Shown piece after piece: positions 27,662-36,261 of a stretch of 64,000 nucleotides of DNA; positions within the stretch are counted from its first letter, which is position 1; every line of letters starts with the position of its first letter. The stretch comes from Paeniglutamicibacter kerguelensis. GTDB lineage: Bacteria; Actinomycetota; Actinomycetes; Actinomycetales; Micrococcaceae. The DNA is taken from NCBI RefSeq assembly GCF_017876535.1, contig NZ_JAGIOF010000001.1:2418001-2482000 (forward strand). The letters are read 5' to 3'. The notes under the pieces are model-generated. The model made no database searches, was not told the DNA's origin, and worked only from the letters and a program-made list of their open reading frames with translations. Both the position numbers and the translations under genes were made by a program.

Positions 27662-27811
27662 GGTGAACCTTAACCTCAGTGCCCTCCCCACAGAGCAACA
27701 CTTCAGTATGTTCACCTTAGACTATGTGAATTTTATTCATTTTGCATTATTTCTATGCACAATTTTTCCCGCTGTTGGGAACGCCACACAAGGAAGCGCA
27801 GACTTGTGGTC

Positions 27812-29047
27812 TCAGTAGGCAGGAAGCGTGCGGTCGACGTCGTGGATCCAGGCCAGGATTCCGCCCTCCAGATGGCGAACCTCTGCATAGCCCTCGCTGC
27901 GCAGGAACCTCAGGACCTCGGCGGAACGGCCTCCGGATTTGCAGTGAAGAATGATCTCTTTATCCCTCGGCAAGGTGATTTCGCCGGAAAGCACGGCACC
28001 CCGCGGAGCGAGAATTGCACCGGGAATCGAAACTATTTCGTGTTCCCCCGGCTCCCGCACGTCGACGAGGAGGAAATCGCTGTCCCCCGCCGCACGCCCA
28101 TCCAGCAATGCGGCAAGTTCCGCGGCGCTGACTGTCGCCGGCTCCTGTTCGCCCTCCGCCGCGCGATTGGTCTCGGGGCCCGCGCAGAAGGCCTCGTAGC
28201 TGGGCAGCAACTCCTTGATCCCGGGAGCACTCGGGTCCGCTTCAAGCCGGATCTCGCTCCAGCGCATGTCCAGCGAGTCCAGGATCAGCACCCGGCCGAG
28301 GAGCGGCTCCCCCACTCCGGTGATCAGCTTGATGGTTTCGGCAACCATGACCGAACCCACCTGGGCGCACAACACGCCAAAGACCCCGCCCTCGGAACAC
28401 GAGGGAACGGTGCCGGCCGGCGGCGGCGTGGGGTAAAGGTCCCGGTAGTTCGGGCCGAACTTGTCCCAAAAGACGCTGACCTGCCCGTCGAAACGAAGGA
28501 TGGACCCCCACACGTAGGGTTTGCCGCACAACGCCGCCGCGTCGTTGACCAGGTACCTGGTAGCGAAGTTGTCGGTGCCGTCAAGAATGACGTCGTATTG
28601 CCCAAAAAGGCCCAGGACGTTCTCGACGTCCAGGCGGTGGGAGTGCAGGCGCACGGCAACCAGCGGATTCAGCTCTCGGATGCGGGCGGCGGCCGATTCG
28701 GTCTTGAGCCGGCCAACCGATGACACGGCGTGGATGACCTGGCGCTGCAGGTTGCTGACGTCGACCACGTCGTCATCGATGATCCCGATGGTTCCCACGC
28801 CGGCGGCGGCCAGGTAAAGCAAGGCTGGCGAACCAAGCCCCCCGGCACCGATGACCAGGACCTTGGCGTTCTTGAGGCGGCGCTGGCCGACCATCCCGAT
28901 CTCCGGAATAATGATCTGCCTCGAATAGCGCATCAGTTCCTCGGCGCCGAGCTCGGACCCGGGCTCCACCAGCGGCGCAAGCCCCGGCCCCGGCCGCTTC
29001 ACCGAGGACGTGCCGGATGAAATGGTTGGCGACTCGTTGGGTTCCAT
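27812..29047 (-). CDS. moeZ: Adenylyltransferase/sulfurtransferase MoeZ (ThiF/MoeB plus rhodanese)
   Basis: 411-residue two-domain enzyme that adenylates the C-terminus of sulfur-carrier proteins (MoaD, ThiS or CysO type) and transfers sulfur. The E1-like domain has RYSRQIIIPEIG, the nucleotide loop VIGAGGLGSPALLYL, DGTDNFATRYLVND and the catalytic region GTVPSCSEGGVFGVL. The rhodanese domain (about 300-411) has the active-site loop HCKSGGRSAEVL. ATG at 29047 has TATGGT 6 bases upstream, predicting a leaderless mRNA; TTG at 29068 is an alternative start. Confidence 0.92.
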   Translation of the reverse strand: MEPNESPTISSGTSSVKRPGPGLAPLVEPGSELGAEELMRYSRQIIIPEIGMVGQRRLKNAKVLVIGAGGLGSPALLYLAAAGVGTIGIIDDDVVDVSNLQRQVIHAVSSVGRLKTESAAARIRELNPLVAVRLHSHRLDVENVLGLFGQYDVILDGTDNFATRYLVNDAAALCGKPYVWGSILRFDGQVSVFWDKFGPNYRDLYPTPPPAGTVPSCSEGGVFGVLCAQVGSVMVAETIKLITGVGEPLLGRVLILDSLDMRWSEIRLEADPSAPGIKELLPSYEAFCAGPETNRAAEGEQEPATVSAAELAALLDGRAAGDSDFLLVDVREPGEHEIVSIPGAILAPRGAVLSGEITLPRDKEIILHCKSGGRSAEVLRFLRSEGYAEVRHLEGGILAWIHDVDRTLPAY

Positions 29048-29167
29048 GGAAATACCATAGCCCCGCAATGACGGCGGCGCAGTACCCTTTCCACTTCGTT
29101 ACCCAAGAGTAGACTTGCACGAGAGTCCGCCGCATCCGACGGCGGACTGCACCTCGAAAGGGCCGAT

Positions 29168-29788
29168 GTGACTACTTCCCCCAGCCGTGGCGTTCGTACG
29201 CAACGGATGCCGCGCGAGGCCCGCCGCCGCCAGCTTTTGCAGGCCGCGCACCAGGTATTCGTCGCCCATGGCTTCCACGGTGCTTCGATGGATGAAATCG
29301 CCGAGGTCGCCGAGGTCTCCAAACCCGTGCTCTACCAGCACTTCCCCGGCAAGCGCGAGCTCTACATTGCGCTGCTGGACCAGCACATGGATGAGTTCAG
29401 TGCGCTGCTGCAGCAGGCATTGAACTCGACAAACGACAACAAGCTGCGCGTTCGCGCCACAATCCATGCCTACTACGAGTTCATCGCCCGCGATTCCCAG
29501 GCGTTCCGGCTCATTTTCGAGTCCGACCTGCTCAACGACGAGGAGATCGGCGGGCGCATCGAGGCGTTCAACGCCAAGTTCGCCTTTGGTATCGCCGAGG
29601 TCGTCGCCGAGGACACCAACCTTCCCCCGGGCCAGGCACTGCTGATGGGCCGTGCCTTGGCCGGGATGGCCCAGGTTTCGGCCCGTTACTGGGTGGACCT
29701 GCGCGACGAAGTGAGTATGGAGGAGGCCAGCAAATTGGTCTCGCGTTTAGCTTGGCGCGGAATCGGTCGCTTCCCCAAAGAATCCTGA
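29168..29788 (+). CDS. TetR-family transcriptional regulator
   Basis: 206-residue regulator. The N-terminal HTH contains ARRRQLLQAAHQVFVAHGF, MDEIAEVAEVSKPVLYQHFPGKREL and is typical of the family. The C-terminal ligand domain (about 75-206) is not assignable. GTG at 29168 is preceded by GAAAGGG at 4-5 bases. It is followed after 69 bases by the DUF3107 gene, and the pair may be cotranscribed. Target genes unknown. Confidence 0.92.
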   Translation: MTTSPSRGVRTQRMPREARRRQLLQAAHQVFVAHGFHGASMDEIAEVAEVSKPVLYQHFPGKRELYIALLDQHMDEFSALLQQALNSTNDNKLRVRATIHAYYEFIARDSQAFRLIFESDLLNDEEIGGRIEAFNAKFAFGIAEVVAEDTNLPPGQALLMGRALAGMAQVSARYWVDLRDEVSMEEASKLVSRLAWRGIGRFPKES

Positions 29789-29857
29789 CGTAAATTCAGA
29801 TCAGAAGTTTCTCGGTGCCACTGGGCACCGACGTACGCAAAAACCAGGAAGGCCACC

Positions 29858-30079
29858 ATGGACGTTCGCATTGGAATTCAGAATGTTGCCCGCGAGATCG
29901 TAATCGAGTCTGCCGAAAACGCGGAAGAGTTGGCCCAGCGTGTCTCGGACGCATTGAGCGCCGGCGGAGAATTGCGCCTCACCGATTCCAAGGGCCGCCT
30001 CATGCTGGTTCCCGTCGCGGGCATCGCCTACGTTGAAATCGGTGTGGAGGAAGCCCGCCGCGTGGGCTTCGCACACTAG
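29858..30079 (+). CDS. DUF3107 family protein
   Basis: 73-residue acidic protein matching the actinobacterial DUF3107 pattern (MDVRIGIQNVARE, ending in YVEIGVEEARRVGF). Function is unknown. It lies behind a TetR regulator, a conserved actinobacterial pairing, and ends before a 20-base perfect hairpin. AGGAAGG lies 7-8 bases before the ATG. Confidence 0.88.
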   Translation: MDVRIGIQNVAREIVIESAENAEELAQRVSDALSAGGELRLTDSKGRLMLVPVAGIAYVEIGVEEARRVGFAH

Positions 30080-30096
30080 TTTCGCTTAAACCCGGG

Positions 30097-30138
30097 GGCG
30101 CCGGGTCCGCACTCCAGTTGGAGTGCGGACCCGGCGCC
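30097..30138. terminator. Terminator between DUF3107 and the dehydratase-VOC gene
   Basis: Perfect 20-base inverted repeat (arms 30097-30116 and 30119-30138) with a 2-base centre; it separates two convergent genes. Confidence 0.75.
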
Positions 30139-30177
30139 GTTCGTTTGAGCCGGTCTGGGGACTGGTTCCGGGCCCGG

Positions 30178-30852
30178 CTATGCGTCGAAGGTCTCGCCGG
30201 GGACCTCGGGTTCGGCACACAGGCACATGCGGTTCCCGTCGGGGTCCGTGTAGATCACCCAGCGCGGCGCGTGGATGGCATCGCCCTCGCCTGCCGCCGG
30301 GAGCATCTTCTCCCGTGCGGCATCGAATTCCGAACGAGCGACAAGCTTATCGATGTGGAACCTGTTGGCGTTTGGCGTTTGGGTCTCCTGGAACCAGAGC
30401 GGCGGGTTGCGGCGTTCCGGATCCACGAGGTCGCCGTCGCGGCCCTTGCGGTAGCCAAGCGTCGCGGACCAGAATCCCTCAAGTTTCCCGGGGTCCTGTG
30501 CGTCGATGGCCAGGGTCATGTCCTGGTGCCGGTGCGGAACGGCAATGGCGCCGGAATCCGCGGCGGCGAATTCCAGCAGCGTCGCCAGCTCGATGTCGCG
30601 CGGCGTGATCTCCCCGCCGACGTCGTGCGAGGTGCTGGTGAGGAAGATGGTGTTCCATCGCCAGTCGACATCCGGGTGGTGGCCCAGGTGCTCGGCGGCC
30701 TCCGCAACGATCGCCAGGAAATCCACGGCCTCACGGGAGGTTGCGAACGACCAGGCGCACACCAGCGCGCCCCCGCGCCGGCGCCACGACGGAAGCGACT
30801 TCAGCGCGCGGGCGATCTCGTATCCATCCAGGACGTGTTTAGGTGAATCCAT
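30178..30852 (-). CDS. Pterin-4a-carbinolamine dehydratase / VOC domain fusion
   Basis: 224-residue fusion. Residues 1-105 resemble pterin-4a-carbinolamine dehydratase, with HLGHHPDVDWRWNTIFL and a GGEITPRDIELA segment like the HTxxGLTxxD end of that family. Residues 110-224 form a glyoxalase/bleomycin-resistance (VOC) half (TLAIDAQDPGKLEGFW, WVIYTDPDGNRMCLC). The metal and substrate of the VOC half are not known. AAAGGA lies 6 bases before the ATG. No phenylalanine hydroxylase neighbour is present, so a role in pterin recycling is uncertain. Confidence 0.85.
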   Translation of the reverse strand: MDSPKHVLDGYEIARALKSLPSWRRRGGALVCAWSFATSREAVDFLAIVAEAAEHLGHHPDVDWRWNTIFLTSTSHDVGGEITPRDIELATLLEFAAADSGAIAVPHRHQDMTLAIDAQDPGKLEGFWSATLGYRKGRDGDLVDPERRNPPLWFQETQTPNANRFHIDKLVARSEFDAAREKMLPAAGEGDAIHAPRWVIYTDPDGNRMCLCAEPEVPGETFDA

Positions 30853-30901
30853 CGTCGTTCCTTTGGCTCTTGGGATTGGTTCGGGTGCCGGGTGCCGGCG
30901 C

Positions 30902-31573
30902 CTAGGCCGTCATGCCCAGTTTGCTCATGCGGCGGGAGTGGTTTTCGACGAGCCGGGCAAAGAGCGCCGTCATGGTCTGCCCGCGGTCGCCGCGCTCCTC
31001 CAGGGAACCCCAGTAGTCGTACTGCTCTCCGATCTCGCGGGCCTGGGTCAGCGCTTCGCCCAGCAGGCGGCGCCCCCACAGGGCCAGTCGCGAGGCCCGG
31101 TCCGGGCGGTCGGAGATGGCCAGCTGCAGCCGGTCTTTCAGCCATTCGGTGTTGGCGTCGGAAGTCTTCACGCTCTGCACCATCGAGCGGGACTCCTCGG
31201 TGAGCTCCGAGGCGATGTAGGAGTAGAAGTCGGCGGCAACGCCATCGATCACGTACGCCTTGGTCAGCGACTCGTACCAGTCCCCCGGCTTGGTGCGCTC
31301 GTGCATTTCATCGAGCGATGACATGAACGGTTCCATGACCTCCTGGGCGTCCATTCCGCGCGAGGCGATGATCTCCCTGATGAGCTCGTAGTGCCCGAAC
31401 TCGGTGACCGCCAGCCTGGCCAGTGTTTCCCTGTCCACGAGGGTCGGCGAGAACCTGGCGTCGGAGGAAAGGTGTTCGAAGGCCGTCAGCTCCTGGTAGG
31501 CGATCAGGCCCAGCAGCGCCATTTCGTCTTGGGCGGCGTCCCGCCGGGCGGGGGTTGCGGAAGGGTTTCTCAT
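30902..31573 (-). CDS. Ferritin-like fold protein (MiaE-like hydroxylase relative)
   Basis: 223-residue all-helical protein with the spaced carboxylates of a di-iron four-helix bundle: YQELTAFEHL near residue 30, VTEFGHYELIREI near residue 58 and ELTEESRSM later. The E...ExxH spacing fits the tRNA-hydroxylase/ferritin-like group of actinobacteria. Iron binding and substrate are inferred. TAGGCT ends 6 bases before the ATG, predicting leaderless transcription divergent from the RNB gene. Confidence 0.78.
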   Translation of the reverse strand: MRNPSATPARRDAAQDEMALLGLIAYQELTAFEHLSSDARFSPTLVDRETLARLAVTEFGHYELIREIIASRGMDAQEVMEPFMSSLDEMHERTKPGDWYESLTKAYVIDGVAADFYSYIASELTEESRSMVQSVKTSDANTEWLKDRLQLAISDRPDRASRLALWGRRLLGEALTQAREIGEQYDYWGSLEERGDRGQTMTALFARLVENHSRRMSKLGMTA

Positions 31574-31579
31574 GCGTTC

Positions 31580-31642
31580 AGCCTACTCGGGGTGCCAAAC
31601 ACGCAACAGTTGAAGCTCCGGCGGCGGTGCTGTGGTTATGCT
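31580..31642. promoter_or_regulatory. Divergent leaderless promoters for ferritin-like and RNB genes
   Basis: TAGGCT on the minus strand (31585-31580) lies 6 bases before the ATG at 31573. TATGCT on the plus strand (31637-31642) lies 6 bases before the GTG at 31649. The two start codons are only 75 bases apart. Confidence 0.5.
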
Positions 31643-31648
31643 GTCGTT

Positions 31649-33157
31649 GTGATCCACAACATCCTCGGGCTAACGCCTGACGCACAAACCACAGACCTGG
31701 CCCAGGCTCTGGTTGCACTGGAGACCGAGTTCGAGCTGCGCACCGTTTTCCCGTCGGAGGTGCTCGAGGAAGCGGCCCGGGCCATCCGCGACTTCGAGTT
31801 CCCGCCCACCGACAGGCGGGACATCGAGTTTGTGACGATCGACCCCGCGGAGTCCACGGACCTGGACCAGGCCGTGCACCTGTCCCGCGCCGCCGACGGC
31901 TACCTGGTGCACTATGCGATTGCCGATGTGCCGGGCTTTGTCAGCCTCGGCGGCCGGCTGGACGGCGAGACCAGGCTGCGCGGGCAAACCGTCTACCTTC
32001 CGCACCGGAGGCTCTCGCTCCACCCGGAATCGATAGCGGAGGATGCCGGTTCGCTGCTGCCGGAGAAGGACCGCAGCGCCTACCTGTGGTCCTTCACCCT
32101 TGATGCGCGCGGGGTCGTCACCGACACCGCCCTGGAACGCGCCATCGTGCGCAGCCGCGCAAAGCTCAACTACGTCGGCGTGCAAGAGGAGCTCGACGCC
32201 GGGACGGCGTCCGAGCTGCTGGGGTTGCTGCGCGAGGTCGGACTCAAGCGCATCGAGCTGGAACGCGAGCGCGGGGGCGCCAGCCTGCGCATCCCGGCCC
32301 AGGAGGTGGAATGCATCAACGGGACCTACGTCCTGCGGGCCAGCGCGCCGCTGCCCGTCGAGGACTGGAACGCCCAGATCTCCCTGATGACGGGGATGGA
32401 AGCCGCCCGGCTGATGATCGACGCGAAGGTCGGCATCCTGCGCACCATGCCCGCCCCGCTGCCCAAGGACCTTGAGGTGTTCCGGCTGCAGGCCACGACG
32501 CTGGGTGCCAGCTGGGGCACGGACCAGCCCTACGGGGAGTTCCTGCGCTCGTTGGACCTCGACGACGCCGGTCAGCTGGCGCTGATGCACCACGCGGCAA
32601 GCCTGTTCCGCGGCGCCACCTACACGGTGCTTGACGGGGCGGTTCCCTCCGGCCTGGAACAGGCGGCCATCGGCGCGCCCTATGCGCACACCACCGCGCC
32701 GCTGCGCAGGTTGGTCGACAGGTTCTCCCTGCTGGTGTGTTCGTATGCGATACGCGGGCAGGACGTTCCCGCTGCCGTCCGCGAGGTCCTGCCATTGCTT
32801 CCGAAGCTGATGGGCTCCTCCAACCAGTTGGTGAACAAGGTTGAACGCGCCGCGATCGACACCGTGGAAGCGGCCTCACTTGCCCACCGTGTGGGCGAAA
32901 GATTCTCCGCCGTCACGCTGACCGGCACCGTGCCGGGTGCCCCGGGACCCGCGGCACCCGGCTCCACGCATTCGAACGGCACAAACGGCACGAACGGGGC
33001 CAACGGGCACAAGTCGCGTGGCACCCTGCAATTGATCTCCCCCGCCGTGACCGCCCCCTTCGAGGGGGCGGCGCCTGCCGGGCGCCACGTCGAGGTTGAA
33101 CTTGTCACAGCGGATTTGACGACCCGAACCGTGCTCTTCAGGATCGTCGGGCCCTAA
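31649..33157 (+). CDS. RNB-domain ribonuclease (RNase II/R family)
   Basis: 502-residue protein with an RNB catalytic domain starting near residue 60 (IDPAESTDLDQAVHL). The motif keeps three of the four acidic residues of RNase II; the last is glutamine (DLDQ instead of DLDD). HYAIADVPGFV, YLPHRRLSLHPESIAED and APYAHTTAPLRRLVDRF are further family motifs. There is no N-terminal cold-shock domain pair and the C-terminal S1 region is short, with an Asn/Gly-rich linker (about 445-460). GTG at 31649 is used: the in-frame extension upstream overlaps the divergent gene. Confidence 0.9.
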   Translation: MIHNILGLTPDAQTTDLAQALVALETEFELRTVFPSEVLEEAARAIRDFEFPPTDRRDIEFVTIDPAESTDLDQAVHLSRAADGYLVHYAIADVPGFVSLGGRLDGETRLRGQTVYLPHRRLSLHPESIAEDAGSLLPEKDRSAYLWSFTLDARGVVTDTALERAIVRSRAKLNYVGVQEELDAGTASELLGLLREVGLKRIELERERGGASLRIPAQEVECINGTYVLRASAPLPVEDWNAQISLMTGMEAARLMIDAKVGILRTMPAPLPKDLEVFRLQATTLGASWGTDQPYGEFLRSLDLDDAGQLALMHHAASLFRGATYTVLDGAVPSGLEQAAIGAPYAHTTAPLRRLVDRFSLLVCSYAIRGQDVPAAVREVLPLLPKLMGSSNQLVNKVERAAIDTVEAASLAHRVGERFSAVTLTGTVPGAPGPAAPGSTHSNGTNGTNGANGHKSRGTLQLISPAVTAPFEGAAPAGRHVEVELVTADLTTRTVLFRIVGP

Positions 33158-33205
33158 GGGGCACCCGGCCGTCGCCCGCCGTTGGCCGGCCGTTGGCCGA
33201 CCGTG

Positions 33206-33234
33206 CCCGGGCGGCGCCGTTGCGCCGTCCCGGG
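33206..33234 (+). terminator. Hairpin after the RNB gene
   Basis: CCCGGG-GGCGC stem closing on GCGCC-CCCGGG with small bulges and a 4-base loop, 49 bases after the stop. No T-run. Confidence 0.5.
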
Positions 33235-33514
33235 TGCGTCGGGCCGCGAAATGCAGGGATCGGAACGGGTGCGGGATATGCTTGGAGGGTATACAAGGAT
33301 GCCCGGTCGCGTATCTTGAACAAGTTTTTTAGCGGGATTACCCAGCGACTCCTGCGCCCACGCAGCCACAACAGCCCGGTTGCGATGCATAGCCTGCGAT
33401 CGGCTCCGCTGGAATCACCGCCATGTGGTGGACTCCGACCCCCTGGTCTTTTCTCGACTTCTCGGGGTCGTCGAGCACCCCAAGCACGGTGCCTAAACGA
33501 ATGAGAACCCTGTC
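33235..33514 (+). promoter_or_regulatory. Long leader region of the DEAD-box helicase gene
   Basis: About 280 bases without a gene between the RNB terminator and the helicase start. It contains a TATACA element near 33290, an unusual run of six T at about 33324, and ends with a five-codon frame, ATG at 33501 to TGA at 33516-33518, whose stop overlaps the helicase TTG start. Long untranslated leaders are known for cold-regulated DEAD-box helicases; a link here is inference. Confidence 0.4.
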
Positions 33515-35176
33515 TTGAACACTGAACACCTGCTCACCGCCGACTCGGCGTCTGAAGCCGTGGACATCGAAGAATCGCTGTCCACCGACGAAAAGCCCCA
33601 CGAACTGCCCGAGCAGTCCTTCGCCGACTACGGGGTCCGCTCCGACATCGTCGAATCGCTCGCAGCAGCCGGCATCACCCACCCGTTCCCGATCCAGGCC
33701 ATGACCCTTCCGGTCGCCCTGGGCGGCCACGACATCATCGGCCAGGCCAAGACCGGCACCGGCAAGACCTTCGGCTTCGGCATCCCGGCGCTGCAGCGCG
33801 TCATCGGCCCGGACGACGAGGGCTATGACAAGCTCCCGGTCCCCGGCGCCCCGCAGGCACTGATCGTCGCCCCGACCCGCGAACTGGCCGTGCAGGTCGC
33901 CGCCGACATGGACAAGGCCTCCAAGTTCCGCAACGCGCGCATCGCCACCATCTACGGCGGCCGCGCCTACGAGCCGCAGATCGAGCAGCTCAATTCCGGC
34001 GTCGAGATCGTCGTCGGCACCCCCGGACGCCTGATCGACCTCTACAAGCAGAAGCACCTGAGCCTGAAGAACGTGCGCATCGTCATCCTCGACGAGGCCG
34101 ACGAAATGCTTGACCTCGGCTTCCTGCCGGACGTCGAGACCCTGCTGGCGGCCACCCCGGCCGTGCGCCAAACCATGCTCTTCTCCGCCACCATGCCCGG
34201 CGCCGTCATCGCGATGGCCCGCCGCTACATGACCAAGCCGACGCACATCCGCGCCGCCGACAACGACGATGATTCCATCACCAAGAAGGACATCCGCCAG
34301 GTCATCTACCGCGCCCACCAGCTGGACAAGGACGAGGTCGTCGCCCGCATCCTGCAGGCCGAGGGCCGCGGACGCTGCATCATCTTCACCAAGACCAAGC
34401 GCTCGGCCGCCAAGCTGACCGACGAACTGGTCGATCGCGGCTTTGCCGCGGGCGCCATCCACGGCGACCTGGGCCAGGGCGCCCGCGAGCAGGCGCTTCG
34501 CGCCTTCCGCAACGGCAAGGTCGACGTGCTGGTCGCCACCGACGTCGCGGCCCGCGGCATCGACGTGGACGACGTCACCCACGTGATCAACCTGCAGTGC
34601 CCGGAGGACGAGAAGACCTACCTCCACCGAGTGGGCCGCACCGGCCGCGCCGGCAACAAGGGCACCGCGGTGACCTTCGTCGACTGGGAAGACGTTCCGC
34701 GCTGGGGCCTGATCAACAAGGCGCTGGGCCTTGACGTCACCGAGCCGGTCGAAACCTATTCCTCCTCCCCGCACCTGTTCGCGGACCTGCACATTCCCGC
34801 CGGCACCAAGGGCCGCCTGCCACGCAGCGCCCGCAAGCTCGAGGGCCTTGCCGGTGAAAAGCTCGAGGACCTGGGCGAAACCGGTAAGAAGAACAGCCCC
34901 CGCGGCGGCGCACCGCGTCGTGGCGAGCGCGGCGGGGAACGCGGCGGCGAGCGTGGATCGGATCGCGGCGGCCGCCACGGCCACTCGCACGGCCGTGCGG
35001 ACCGCCCGGCACGCGAGGACGAACGCCACCGCGAAACCAAGGCAGCCGGCCACGAGGCCGAGGCTCCCGCCGGCGAAGGTGCCGAGCGCACCGAACGCCC
35101 GGCACGCACGCGGCCGAACCGCAGCCGCACCCGTCGCCGCAACGGCGAAGTAGTGAACAAGACCGACTCCGAGTAA
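33515..35176 (+). CDS. DEAD-box ATP-dependent RNA helicase
   Basis: 553-residue RNA helicase. Motifs in order: Q-motif with FADYGV (about 37-42), AKTGTGKT (I), PTRELAVQV (Ia), GTPGRL (Ib), DEAD (II), SAT (III), IIFTKTKRS (IV), ATDVAARGID (V) and HRVGRTGR (VI). The last 110 residues form an Arg/Gly-rich then acidic-basic low-complexity tail typical of RNA-binding helicases of the CshA/DeaD type. TTG at 33515 starts the protein; it overlaps the stop of a five-codon upstream frame. A DNA methyltransferase follows after 4 bases. Confidence 0.95.
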   Translation: MNTEHLLTADSASEAVDIEESLSTDEKPHELPEQSFADYGVRSDIVESLAAAGITHPFPIQAMTLPVALGGHDIIGQAKTGTGKTFGFGIPALQRVIGPDDEGYDKLPVPGAPQALIVAPTRELAVQVAADMDKASKFRNARIATIYGGRAYEPQIEQLNSGVEIVVGTPGRLIDLYKQKHLSLKNVRIVILDEADEMLDLGFLPDVETLLAATPAVRQTMLFSATMPGAVIAMARRYMTKPTHIRAADNDDDSITKKDIRQVIYRAHQLDKDEVVARILQAEGRGRCIIFTKTKRSAAKLTDELVDRGFAAGAIHGDLGQGAREQALRAFRNGKVDVLVATDVAARGIDVDDVTHVINLQCPEDEKTYLHRVGRTGRAGNKGTAVTFVDWEDVPRWGLINKALGLDVTEPVETYSSSPHLFADLHIPAGTKGRLPRSARKLEGLAGEKLEDLGETGKKNSPRGGAPRRGERGGERGGERGSDRGGRHGHSHGRADRPAREDERHRETKAAGHEAEAPAGEGAERTERPARTRPNRSRTRRRNGEVVNKTDSE

Positions 35177-35180
35177 ATCG

Positions 35181-36122
35181 GTGAGCCGTCTTAACACCCC
35201 CGACGGGCCCGTCCAGGCAACCGAACAGGTTGCCGGCGGGCCCGCCGGTCCCCCACCGGTGCAGGCCTGGGACCCGGAGGGCCCCAACCTGATCGTCCAC
35301 GCGGAGAACGCGACGTTCCTGCCGACGCTGCCCGACGGATCCTTCACGCTGATCTACGTCGATCCCCCGTTCAACACCGGGCGCACGCAAAAGCGCCAGG
35401 TGCTCAAGGCCGTGCGCGCGGCCGAGGGCGAGGGCGACCGCATCGGCTTCCAGGGCCGCAGCTATTCCACGCTGCGCGGGGACCTGCACAGCTACGACGA
35501 CGCGTTCGACGACTACTGGTCCTTCCTGGAACCGCGCTTGCGCGAGGCCTGGCGGCTGCTGGCGGACGACGGCACGCTGTACGTGCACCTTGACTACCGC
35601 GAGGTGCACTACGCCAAGGTCATGCTCGATGCGATCTTCGGCCGCGAGTCGTTCCTCAACGAGATCATCTGGGCGTACGACTACGGTGCACGCGCCAAGA
35701 GCCGCTGGCCGGCCAAGCACGACAACATCCTTGTCTACGTGAAGAACCCGAAGGCCTACCACTTCGACTCGGCGGAGGTCGACCGCGAGCCGTACATGGC
35801 CCCCGGGCTTGTCACTGCGGAAAAGCGTGAGCGTGGCAAGCTGCCCACCGATGTCTGGTGGCACACCATCGTCTCCCCCACCGGCAAGGAAAAGACGGGG
35901 TACCCCACGCAGAAGCCCGAGGGCATCCTGCGCCGCATCATCAACGCAAGTTCACGCCCGGGCGACTGGGTGCTGGACTTCTTCGCGGGCTCCGGCACCA
36001 CCGGGGCCGTGGCCGCGGCGGCCGGCCGGCGATTTGTCTGCGTGGATGAGAACCCGCAGTCCATCGCGGTGATGAGCGCGCGCATCCCCGGTGCCAGCCT
36101 GCTTGAAGCCCCGCAGGTCTAG
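35181..36122 (+). CDS. Orphan DNA methyltransferase (N6-adenine or N4-cytosine, beta class)
   Basis: 313-residue amino-methyltransferase. The catalytic motif IV is LIYVDPPFNTG near residue 60, and the AdoMet-binding motif I is FFAGSGTTGAV near residue 275, preceded by PTQKPEGILRRII. Motif IV before motif I is the beta-class order; the target-recognition region lies between (about 85-230). No restriction enzyme gene is adjacent, so it looks like an orphan modifier. GTG at 35181 begins 4 bases after the helicase stop, implying cotranscription. Target sequence cannot be predicted. Confidence 0.9.
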   Translation: MSRLNTPDGPVQATEQVAGGPAGPPPVQAWDPEGPNLIVHAENATFLPTLPDGSFTLIYVDPPFNTGRTQKRQVLKAVRAAEGEGDRIGFQGRSYSTLRGDLHSYDDAFDDYWSFLEPRLREAWRLLADDGTLYVHLDYREVHYAKVMLDAIFGRESFLNEIIWAYDYGARAKSRWPAKHDNILVYVKNPKAYHFDSAEVDREPYMAPGLVTAEKRERGKLPTDVWWHTIVSPTGKEKTGYPTQKPEGILRRIINASSRPGDWVLDFFAGSGTTGAVAAAAGRRFVCVDENPQSIAVMSARIPGASLLEAPQV

Positions 36123-36153
36123 TCGCCCCCTGAATCCCGGCGCCGCCTGACAA

Positions 36154-36207
36154 AAGACTGCCCCCAACCATGTACCGCACCTGCGGGACGTGGTTGGGGG
36201 CAGTCTT
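36154..36207. terminator. Terminator after the methyltransferase
   Basis: 17-base perfect stem (AAGACTGCCCCCAACCA, 36154-36170; complement 36191-36207) with a GC-containing loop and a short T-rich tail TTGTTTT. It lies between convergent genes. Confidence 0.8.
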
Positions 36208-36261
36208 GTTTTGGAAGTGAAGCCTTCCGCGAGTGCCGAGGACAGGATTCGGCGCCGGAAC

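Noticed and set aside
33338..35347. 669-codon open frame opposite the DEAD-box helicase
   Set aside because: Antisense shadow of a high-GC gene: the plus strand has all helicase motifs, and the minus frame has no recognisable domain and a skewed Val/Gly/Asp composition.
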